This document shows positions 1 through 5,493 of a stretch of DNA of 6,650 bases, piece after piece (the first letter of the stretch is position 1; every line of letters starts with the position of its first letter). The translations under genes were made by a program, and so were the position numbers. The DNA is from Streptococcaceae bacterium (GTDB lineage: Bacteria > Bacillota > Bacilli > Lactobacillales > Streptococcaceae): positions 1 to 6,650 of the forward strand of contig JAITWV010000267.1 of assembly GCA_031285105.1 (NCBI GenBank), in the 5' to 3' direction. The notes beneath the pieces are model-generated. The model did no database searches. It worked only from the letters and a program-made list of their open reading frames with translations, and was not told the DNA's origin.

Positions 1-831
1 GCACAATGGATGCAATATTATAAAGATGATGTTGCCGTTTGGGGGAAAGACCCGATCGTAATGCAAGATGAAGAGTTTCAAGAAATTGCAGTTGCTTATT
101 TTACAAAAGACGAGCTAAGTGGACAGTTTATGTATGATTCTGTGACCTATGTGAAAGACATGAACGCCTATCCACAAACTTACTTGGAGCACACCTATAA
201 TGAAGTAGGACTTTATCTTGCCAGAATGCTCAAAAAGGACGTGAATGGTAATGATGTCATTGAATATAAAGTGTTTGAAATCGTTGATGATATCTATCCA
301 AATGTAAAAGTGACGCATGCAAGTGTTATCGAATATGGAAAAATGAATCCAGAATTGCCATTGAGTATCACGAACTATATGTGGTATATGGAAGAAGCTT
401 TGGTGGAATTTGATGATATAGAAGAACGAATGACACAGATTGTGATTAGAAGGCGTGACCCTCTCACAGGAATGTTTGATCCACAAACTGTAATTTTGTC
501 ACAGAATTTCTCGACAGAGTTTGAAGCGTATGATAATGAATATTTTACAAGGTTAGTCACAACGCCTGGTTATTATGAAGTAACAATTTCTTATTATACT
601 CAGGAAATTGGCAATTCTTCAATTGATACGCGAATGACGAATTTTGAAGTTAGAAAGCGTCCAGATATTATTAAACCAGACGAAGGCTTTCTCCCATCAA
701 CAGGAGGTATCGGCATATCCATCCTCCACACTTTCGCTAACATCATCGCCTTACTATTCGGTGTACAAATGTTCAAGAAGTTTAAAGGCAAAAAAATCAA
801 AGAAAATACTGTTGATGTAGAAGAATACTAA
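1..831 (+). CDS. LPXTG cell-wall-anchored surface protein, C-terminal part (5' end outside window)
   Basis: The frame is open from base 1, so the gene starts upstream; the ATG at 10 is internal. Of 276 visible residues, LPSTG lies at about 231-235, followed by a hydrophobic stretch (about 236-258) and a basic KKFKGKK segment. This is the standard sortase A sorting signal, so the protein should be cut after Thr, linked to peptidoglycan and displayed outside the cell. The tail after the basic stop-transfer segment is rather long and acidic (ends VDVEEY). The visible ectodomain is rich in Tyr, Thr and Val and looks beta-rich. It seems to contain two related Ig-like modules: the stretch around FTKDELSGQF with a following VGLYLARML, and the stretch around RRDPLTGMFD with a following PGYYEVTISYY. 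No adhesin family is recognisable, so the ligand is unknown. The anchoring call is strong; the repeat-domain call is inference. Confidence 0.88.
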   Translation, partial: AQWMQYYKDDVAVWGKDPIVMQDEEFQEIAVAYFTKDELSGQFMYDSVTYVKDMNAYPQTYLEHTYNEVGLYLARMLKKDVNGNDVIEYKVFEIVDDIYPNVKVTHASVIEYGKMNPELPLSITNYMWYMEEALVEFDDIEERMTQIVIRRRDPLTGMFDPQTVILSQNFSTEFEAYDNEYFTRLVTTPGYYEVTISYYTQEIGNSSIDTRMTNFEVRKRPDIIKPDEGFLPSTGGIGISILHTFANIIALLFGVQMFKKFKGKKIKENTVDVEEY

Positions 832-851
832 AATTCCCAAACAGAACATAC

Positions 852-887
852 AAAAAAGAATGAATGTTTATGCGTTCATTCTTTTTT
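852..887 (+). terminator. Intrinsic terminator of the surface-protein gene
   Basis: A perfect 13-bp stem pairs AAAAAAGAATGAA (852-864) with TTCATTCTTTTTT (875-887). Three further pairs (two of them G-T) can form inside, leaving a four-base loop. It starts 21 nt after the stop codon at 829-831. The A and T runs in both arms mean it could also stop transcription from the other strand. Confidence 0.8.
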
Positions 888-1029
888 AGAACATCTGAAA
901 TCAAAATAAAAAGTCTCCACGCTATTGGACGGTTACAGTAAAATATATCATTGTATTTTTTATTCTTATTTCACAGCCATTATTCGTGTGTTACTACCTC
1001 TCAAACACAAAATACTGCCTCAAAGCTCA

Positions 1030-1123
1030 TTTTTAATTCATTCGCCTATACTTTTCAATCTATCGGCGAATGAATTAAAAAGTATAGGCGAATGGATTGC
1101 AATCGATTCGCCGATGAATTTTA
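1030..1123. repeat. Array of four inverted arms, core ATTCGCC / GGCGAAT (element 1)
   Basis: The core occurs four times: plus at 1040-1046, minus at 1065-1071, minus at 1087-1093 and plus at 1106-1112. Starts are 25, 22 and 19 nt apart. Arms 1 and 2 form a perfect 17-bp inverted repeat (1030-1046 with 1065-1081). Arms 1 and 3 pair over 21 bp with one G-T (1035-1055 with 1078-1098) through a shared TATACTTTT flank. Arms 2 and 4 share ATCGGCGAAT / ATTCGCCGAT. Arms 3 and 4 enclose the perfect palindrome GATTGCAATC (1095-1104). The foldings are therefore mutually exclusive. It lies in a non-coding gap. The arms have no T tract after the stem, so it is not an ordinary terminator. The function is unknown. 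Confidence 0.8.
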
Positions 1124-1276
1124 TGCGTGAAAGCCGAACAATAATGAACTTAAGTGAATGAAACATATGGCAATATATCTTACTTGAAAAGAGCGTAAGT
1201 GTTCAATAATAAAGATTAGACGCTTACAAGATTTTCAGCATTCATCTAATTATCAAAATCATAAAAAATTTTTTAA

Positions 1277-1282
1277 TATAAT
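1277..1282 (+). promoter_or_regulatory. Possible -10 box (TATAAT) for the Cys-rich membrane protein gene
   Basis: A perfect TATAAT lies 84 nt before the start codon in very AT-rich DNA. No good -35 hexamer sits 16-18 nt upstream, so the call is weak. TTGAAA (1184-1189) with AATAAT (1205-1210) is an alternative, but its spacing of 15 is short. Confidence 0.3.
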
Positions 1283-1352
1283 GAATAAATCTTCATAAAA
1301 GTATCAATAACAAAACCAATACCTTAAGATAAAAGAGAAGATATAACAACAA

Positions 1353-1358
1353 AGGAGG
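1353..1358 (+). promoter_or_regulatory. Ribosome-binding site AGGAGG
   Basis: A full AGGAGG, within AAAGGAGGG, sits 8 nt before the ATG at 1367. This fixes the start of the Cys-rich membrane protein and suggests efficient translation. Confidence 0.85.
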
Positions 1359-1366
1359 GAGTACAT

Positions 1367-2374
1367 ATGTGGTGTAAAAAATGTAAAGCAATCATTTGGA
1401 ACAAAGAAAAAGGCTGCTGTTTATGCACACAAAGAATCAATAAAGGCAAAAAGCCACTCTACTTTAAAACGCAAATGACTTATTTTCTCGCATTCTTTGG
1501 GGCAACAGTGCTTATTTTTCTAGCAATTTATCCATTTTTGGAAGGATTAAGCAACACAGCAGCAAGTGAACCTCGGACAACTTATCAAGCAACACCCAAA
1601 TTACCAAAAACAAATAGTGAAAGACAAACAACAACTCAATCAGAAGTAAGCTCCCCTCATACAGAACACAATGACAGCAAGCTTTTAGATTATCAAGAAG
1701 AACAACTTTTAGCAGGAGTCCCTATTTTTCTCATCCCCGACATTCCAATGCTTCATGAAAGATGTAGCGTAGAAGGTTGTGTCGATGGGCAGATTATGTG
1801 TGTTCTTTGTGATGGAACAGGTCAGGTAACTTCACCAACACCAGGTCCTGATTGGTCTTGTAACACGCGTGGATATACGAATTGTATTTGTGACAGTGGC
1901 TTTCTTCCATGGAAAACAACACAAGAATTTCGCAGTTATGTTTATATGTTATGGGATATCTATTACTCAACTGGAGCAACTGTCTTTAACGTAGAAACCT
2001 ATGACTCAGACCCTTATTTAATCATTATGCCATGTGTTTACTGCAATGGTGACCCTGCTTCATTAGCTGGCGATGTATTTTGTCTTTCTTGCAATTGGGG
2101 ACTATGGTTATTTACCTCAACAGATGCGAATGCACAAATAACCTCAGATGATTTTCCAGAACAAAGGATAAATTCTGATAGCTTAAATGCAGCCAAAGCA
2201 CAATCATGGCGTAGTTATTTCAGTGATTCAAAGCAAAGATGGCAAACGTACCGCATTGGTGTAGAACATGGAAACAAATGCACCGGATGTGGAACAAGTA
2301 CAACAGGTGTGCGTTGTGTCAATTGCACGCAAAAGAAGATTAATCAATATGATGGACTGGTTTGGAATCCTTGA
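1367..2374 (+). CDS. Unrecognised single-pass membrane protein with N-terminal zinc ribbon and Cys-rich DnaJ-like C-terminal part
   Basis: I do not recognise this 335-aa protein. Residues 1-20 hold C3-x2-C6 and C17-x2-C20, a compact zinc ribbon. A basic stretch (KGKK, 27-30) precedes a membrane helix at about 37-59, so the N-terminus should be cytoplasmic and the rest outside. Residues 62-105 are a Ser/Thr/Gln-rich linker. The C-terminal part carries more cysteines: C133, C138, C145-x2-C148 followed by DGTG (the CxxCxGxG pattern of the DnaJ cysteine-rich domain), C165, C173, C175-DSG, C223-x2-C226-NG, C239-x2-C242, C305-x2-C308 and C317-x2-C320. It has no J domain, so it is not DnaJ itself. 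The pairs could bind zinc or form disulfides. It is a single-gene unit converging on the ATPase gene. That it is a real gene is near certain; its role is unknown. Confidence 0.85.
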   Translation: MWCKKCKAIIWNKEKGCCLCTQRINKGKKPLYFKTQMTYFLAFFGATVLIFLAIYPFLEGLSNTAASEPRTTYQATPKLPKTNSERQTTTQSEVSSPHTEHNDSKLLDYQEEQLLAGVPIFLIPDIPMLHERCSVEGCVDGQIMCVLCDGTGQVTSPTPGPDWSCNTRGYTNCICDSGFLPWKTTQEFRSYVYMLWDIYYSTGATVFNVETYDSDPYLIIMPCVYCNGDPASLAGDVFCLSCNWGLWLFTSTDANAQITSDDFPEQRINSDSLNAAKAQSWRSYFSDSKQRWQTYRIGVEHGNKCTGCGTSTTGVRCVNCTQKKINQYDGLVWNP

Positions 2375-2442
2375 TTTTTAAAAAGCAAAAACGTGGATGA
2401 ACTTTAAGCAAAATAGAGGTACTCCCAATAAGATGAAATAGT

Positions 2443-2495
2443 AAAACAGCCAAGCAGATCGTATAACTTGTGGTCTGTTTGGCTGTTTTGAGTTT
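2443..2495 (+). terminator. Strong terminator between convergent genes
   Basis: An 18-bp stem pairs 2443-2460 with 2472-2489 (two G-T pairs, 11-nt loop) and is followed by GAGTTTTT. The arms begin with AAAA and end with TTTT. It lies between the stop of the Cys-rich protein gene (2374) and the stop of the minus-strand ATPase gene (2511), so it probably serves both strands. Confidence 0.82.
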
Positions 2496-2510
2496 TTAAT
2501 TGGAAAGAAT

Positions 2511-3968
2511 CTATCGAACGCTTACTGGTTCAATAGCTACATCACGAAACAAATCATCACCTGTAATCAAGTAAAGTTTCGTTTGGGAATCAGCATGTCC
2601 AAGCTTGCTAACATCCAATGTATCAAACCCAGATTTAGAAAAGAAATAATATTCATGAGCATAATTCGGGAAAAGTTTTCCTTTGTAAAGTAAATGATCA
2701 ATTGTTGAAGTTTTAATTTTTTCATTTCTCCACTTACATTCACCAATAATCATCGTTAACTTTGCTTCATTAGCAACGATAATGTCAGCATCTGCAGGTT
2801 CTTTTTTTAAATTATCTGCTCCCCACCAAGAGCCAAAATAAAGTGGGAAAAAACTTAATTGTCGCAATTTTGCTTTTTCAATTAAATAATCAAGACAGAT
2901 TTCTTCAAATGCAGGTTTACCGACAAATGTTGAAAGTGTCGGTAAAACTTCTTCGTCTGCAAGGTCATAACCAAATCCACGCTCGACTAATCCTTTATTT
3001 TTGAATAAATATTGGTACCAAAAACGAAACATGTTGTCTTTTAGTGCATATTTGCTTTTTCTAGACTTTTCTGGGTTTTCACCAAAAGGAACTGTTTTTG
3101 TGATTAATTCCATTTCTTGTAGTGTATTCAAATAGCGTGGCAGTGTCGTTCTTTCAATTCCAGCTTTTTCAGCGATTTGTCCAAAAGTTTCTTGGCCTAG
3201 TGCAATTGCTTGGATGATGGCATGATAATTTGCTGGTTCCTTTAGTTCTTGTTTCATAAGCATAATCGGTTCGTTATAAAGCAGACCACTTGTTTGAAAA
3301 TACAATCTTTTAATATTTTCTTCAAAAGACATCGTTTCATCAATCAAAGATAAATAATAGGGCGTTCCACCTAAACAAGCATAATATTTAATTTTGTCTT
3401 CAATCGATGAATTTGCTAACATTTTTCCAGTTTCAAGATAATTAAAAGGTTTTAAGCGGATAGATTCTGTTCTTCTTCCATGCAAAGGAGCTTTTTTTCC
3501 AATTACTTCGTTTTCCATTAAACCAACATGGCTTCCACAAAGGATAAGAAAAAGATTCGTTTTCTTAAATTTATGATCAATTGCATGTTGTAACATTGAG
3601 CCTAAACTTTTATTCGCCTCTGCTGCATAGGTGTATTCATCAATAATCAGTACTAACTTTTCTTGATTTTCCTGCATAATTTTTGCTTGTTCAAATAAAT
3701 AAGCAAAAGCATCAGGCCATTTTGTAAAAGTGGGTGTTGTTTTAGGTTGATTAAAAAAAAGAAAAATTTGCTCTGAAAAATCATCCAAGTTCATTTTGTC
3801 ATTTCCTTCATTTGCCATAAAATAAATGACTCGTTTATTCTTTACAAATTCATCAATCAAATATGTTTTACCAATACGCCTTCTGCCATACATGACTAAG
3901 AACTCAAATTTTGAAGATTGATTTAATCGCTTAAAAATGCCTAGCTCCTCTTTTCTTCCGACAAACAT
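2511..3968 (-). CDS. ATP-binding protein of the ATPase_2/DUF234 type (AAA ATPase, winged helix, PD-(D/E)XK-like domain)
   Basis: The start is set at 3968, not the upstream ATG at 4001, because AGGAGG lies 6 nt before it and the protein then begins MFVGRKEEL, as family members do. This gives 485 aa. Domains in order: an ATPase with Walker A GRRRIGKT (28-35), Walker B LVLIIDEY (D110, E111) and a sensor-like LCGS (143-146); a winged-helix region at about 245-295; and a C-terminal DUF234 region from about 311 (DNMFRFWYQY). Inside the latter, D395 in DADIIV and E410-C-K412 in GECKW match the D...ExK layout of PD-(D/E)XK nucleases. Relatives are common in archaea and scattered in bacteria, mostly as single genes of undefined role. 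This copy is also alone. Family assignment is firm. Nuclease activity is inference, and no target or partner is visible. It is probably a soluble cytoplasmic protein. Confidence 0.9.
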   Translation of the reverse strand: MFVGRKEELGIFKRLNQSSKFEFLVMYGRRRIGKTYLIDEFVKNKRVIYFMANEGNDKMNLDDFSEQIFLFFNQPKTTPTFTKWPDAFAYLFEQAKIMQENQEKLVLIIDEYTYAAEANKSLGSMLQHAIDHKFKKTNLFLILCGSHVGLMENEVIGKKAPLHGRRTESIRLKPFNYLETGKMLANSSIEDKIKYYACLGGTPYYLSLIDETMSFEENIKRLYFQTSGLLYNEPIMLMKQELKEPANYHAIIQAIALGQETFGQIAEKAGIERTTLPRYLNTLQEMELITKTVPFGENPEKSRKSKYALKDNMFRFWYQYLFKNKGLVERGFGYDLADEEVLPTLSTFVGKPAFEEICLDYLIEKAKLRQLSFFPLYFGSWWGADNLKKEPADADIIVANEAKLTMIIGECKWRNEKIKTSTIDHLLYKGKLFPNYAHEYYFFSKSGFDTLDVSKLGHADSQTKLYLITGDDLFRDVAIEPVSVR

Positions 3969-3974
3969 ATAGCA

Positions 3975-3980
3975 CCTCCT
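3975..3980 (-). promoter_or_regulatory. Ribosome-binding site AGGAGG that decides the ATPase start
   Basis: On the minus strand AGGAGG is followed by 6 nt and the ATG at 3968. The longer reading frame from 4001 would place this site inside the coding region and would add 11 residues that family members do not have. Confidence 0.85.
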
Positions 3981-3983
3981 GAA

Positions 3984-4020
3984 TAACATTATTTCAAACA
4001 TTATGTTTTAGATAATGTTA
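3984..4020. promoter_or_regulatory. Operator-like triple AACATTAT repeat upstream of the ATPase gene
   Basis: AACATTAT occurs at 3985-3992 and 3997-4004, and inverted (ATAATGTT) at 4012-4019. The outer copies form a perfect 9-bp inverted repeat, TAACATTAT with ATAATGTTA. The middle copy is part of the 11-bp palindrome AACATTATGTT. The site sits 16-52 nt before the ATPase start, where a repressor or the ATPase's own winged helix could bind. A binding role is inference, and no clean -35/-10 pair was found here. Confidence 0.45.
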
Positions 4021-4194
4021 GCAAAAGTATGCGATTAATTCAAGTAATAGAATAGTCAATAATTTTTGACATCAATAGTAAAATAGCTTGCATAATAAGA
4101 AAATAAAATAACAAACAGGAAAATCCATTCGTTTTTCTAAACTTAAATAATTTTAAATTAAGAACGCTTTGTTATAGGCTTTTTCAGGCAAAAA

Positions 4195-4327
4195 AATTCA
4201 ATAAGGCAAAAAAAGTAATTTGACCTTATTGAATTGCTCATTTTGCCTTATTGAAATTCTATTTTGAATAAGGCAAAATTGGAAAAAGACCTTATTCAAT
4301 TCAAAAATGCTCCTATTCAGCTGAATA
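4195..4327. repeat. Array of five inverted arms, core AATAAGG / CCTTATT (element 2), plus a terminal palindrome
   Basis: The core lies at 4200-4206 (plus), 4224-4230 (minus), 4246-4252 (minus), 4267-4273 (plus) and 4290-4296 (minus), with starts 24, 22, 21 and 23 nt apart. Arms 1 and 2 pair perfectly over 12 bp (4195-4206 with 4224-4235). Arms 1 and 3 pair over 15 bp (4197-4211 with 4241-4255) because both carry a CAAAA flank. Arms 3 and 4 pair over 13 bp (4240-4252 with 4267-4279) and arms 4 and 5 over 10 bp (4264-4273 with 4290-4299). A perfect 14-bp palindrome, TATTCAG/CTGAATA (4314-4327), may be a decayed sixth arm. It is non-coding and does not look like a terminator. The function is unknown. 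Confidence 0.8.
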
Positions 4328-4390
4328 AATAACATAGAATGAAAAAAATAAGACTCTAACTGTATTCTTCATTTACGAGTTTTCGCATTT

Positions 4391-4462
4391 GGACTGCGGA
4401 CTGGCTACAGCAAGGTAAACCACCCTAAGCGCAGATCCAAGCCAGCCGAAAATTCGCAGTCC
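4391..4462. ncRNA. GC-rich 72-nt structured element upstream of the LysR gene, possible structured RNA
   Basis: GGACTGCG (4391-4398) pairs perfectly with CGCAGTCC (4455-4462). Inside it CTGGCT (4401-4406) pairs with AGCCAG (4440-4445), leaving a 33-nt apical loop. GGACTG is repeated directly at 4391 and 4398, and CGG (4397-4399) can instead pair with CCG (4446-4448), so alternative pairings exist. Its base composition is clearly richer in G and C than the flanking DNA. It ends 92 nt before the LysR start. It could be a cis-acting leader, a small RNA from either strand, or a DNA-level repeat. No named RNA family is recognised. Confidence 0.45.
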
Positions 4463-4496
4463 ACAATACACAAACTTCTTTTTCCTATACCATTCA

Positions 4497-4525
4497 TTCC
4501 CACTTTACGCTAAAATAGATATAAG
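4497..4525 (+). promoter_or_regulatory. Possible promoter of the LysR gene
   Basis: TTCCCA (4497-4502) and TATAAG (4520-4525) are separated by 17 nt and match the consensus at 4 and 5 of 6 positions. They end 29 nt before the start codon. If this is the only promoter, the GC-rich stem-loop at 4391-4462 lies upstream of transcription and is not part of the leader. Confidence 0.35.
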
Positions 4526-4554
4526 AAATACCTATCACAAAAGCAGGTGCTTAA

Positions 4555-5463
4555 ATGAATATACAACAAATGAAATACGTCGTGGCTATTGCCAATAATG
4601 GCTCTTTTCGTGAAGCAGCCAAAAAGCTATATATCGCCCAACCTTCCCTATCTCACGCCATTAAAGAGTTAGAAGAAGAACTTTCAACCAAGCTTTTTCA
4701 TCGGACGAATCGAGGAGCTAGCTTAACCGATGAGGGAGTTGAGTTTGTCTTAATGGCACAAAAACTCTTGGCGCAATTTGACTTGATTGAAACGCGTTAT
4801 TCAAATGAAGAACAAAAGAATGTCCACTTTTCAATTTCGGCGCAACACTATGATTTTTTAGCGATTGTTATTAGTAAATTATTAACAACAGAAGTCAACT
4901 ACAAGTCCTTTCGCATTTTTGAGTCGACTACGCAAAAAATTATTCAAGACGTCGCAAAGTTTCGCTCAGAGCTTGGAATTATTTTCTTAAATGATCAAAA
5001 TTCCGCAGCGATTGGACGAGTTTTAGAACAAGAACATTTAGAATATGAAAGTTTAATCAGTTTTAAAACGCACATCTTCATCAGACAAGGACATCCTTTG
5101 GCAAGTTATGAGGAGATTAGTGAGCAGGATTTGCGTGCCTATCCGCAAGTTCGTTTCACGCAAGAAACCAATAATTACAGCTATTTTCAAGAAGATTTGG
5201 TGGATGCGATTGAAACAGACCGCGTCATTCATACGAGTGATCGAGCAACGTTGACGGGGATTTTGCAGCGAACCAATGCTTATGGAACCGGTTCTGGCTT
5301 GGTGGAAAACCCGCAAGCGCAAGATTTGGCATTGATTCCACTCAAAGACTCTACCATTAATCGCATTACCGTTATTCGTCCGAAAAATAAAGAACTTTCA
5401 CCGATTGCTAAAAAGTTTGTGCATTTTTTGAAACAGTATTTTACAGAAACTTCTGGTGTTTAA
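4555..5463 (+). CDS. LysR-family transcriptional regulator
   Basis: The 302-aa length is typical of LysR regulators. The N-terminal winged helix-turn-helix is clear: residues 16-40 read GSFREAAKKLYIAQPSLSHA followed by IKELE, then LFHRTNRGASLTDEG. A linker helix follows to about 90, then the periplasmic-binding-protein-like effector domain to the end. The DNA-binding part resembles the CpsY/MetR-like group of Lactobacillales, which often control metabolite uptake or biosynthesis. The inducer cannot be read from the sequence. The start is supported by CAGGTG 5 nt upstream, a modest ribosome-binding site. The gene is followed after 30 nt by the 341-aa gene, with no terminator between them, so the two are probably co-transcribed. 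No divergent target gene lies beside it; the upstream neighbour is 586 nt away and reads in the opposite direction. Confidence 0.93.
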   Translation: MNIQQMKYVVAIANNGSFREAAKKLYIAQPSLSHAIKELEEELSTKLFHRTNRGASLTDEGVEFVLMAQKLLAQFDLIETRYSNEEQKNVHFSISAQHYDFLAIVISKLLTTEVNYKSFRIFESTTQKIIQDVAKFRSELGIIFLNDQNSAAIGRVLEQEHLEYESLISFKTHIFIRQGHPLASYEEISEQDLRAYPQVRFTQETNNYSYFQEDLVDAIETDRVIHTSDRATLTGILQRTNAYGTGSGLVENPQAQDLALIPLKDSTINRITVIRPKNKELSPIAKKFVHFLKQYFTETSGV

Positions 5464-5478
5464 TGATAAACTAATATC

Positions 5479-5484
5479 AGGAGG
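5479..5484 (+). promoter_or_regulatory. Ribosome-binding site AGGAGG that decides the start at 5494
   Basis: AGGAGG lies 9 nt before the ATG at 5494 but only 3 nt before the ATG at 5488. Only the former is a workable spacing. Confidence 0.75.
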
Positions 5485-5493
5485 TGCATGTTA

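Larger units (their letters stand above)
1124..1366. other. AT-rich intergenic stretch upstream of the Cys-rich membrane protein gene
   Basis: No convincing gene or RNA is visible here. Apart from a possible -10 box and the ribosome-binding site of the next gene, it is simple AT-rich sequence. The other non-coding part of this gap (888-1029) also shows nothing recognisable. Confidence 0.6.

Noticed and set aside
115..486. Minus-strand 123-codon open frame inside the surface-protein gene
   Set aside because: It is a shadow of the real plus-strand coding region, with no ribosome-binding site and an implausible His/Ile/Phe-rich product. The same holds for the other short antisense frames inside the genes.
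1030..1081. Perfect 17-bp hairpin as an intrinsic terminator
   Set aside because: The stem starts with TTTTT and ends with AAAAA, with no T tract after it. The gene upstream already has a good terminator at 852-887.
925..1161. Plus-strand 78-codon open frame
   Set aside because: It runs straight through the inverted-arm array, has no ribosome-binding site, and its product looks like random translation of AT-rich DNA.
3969..4001. Upstream ATG (4001) as the ATPase start
   Set aside because: It would add 11 residues not expected in the family and lacks a ribosome-binding site, while the ATG at 3968 has AGGAGG 6 nt away.
4195..4301. CRISPR array
   Set aside because: The repeated word is only 7-15 bp and flips orientation, spacers are of uneven content, and no cas genes are near.
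5488..5493. ATG at 5488 as the start of the 341-aa protein
   Set aside because: It is only 3 nt from AGGAGG, too close for initiation. The ATG two codons later has a spacing of 9.
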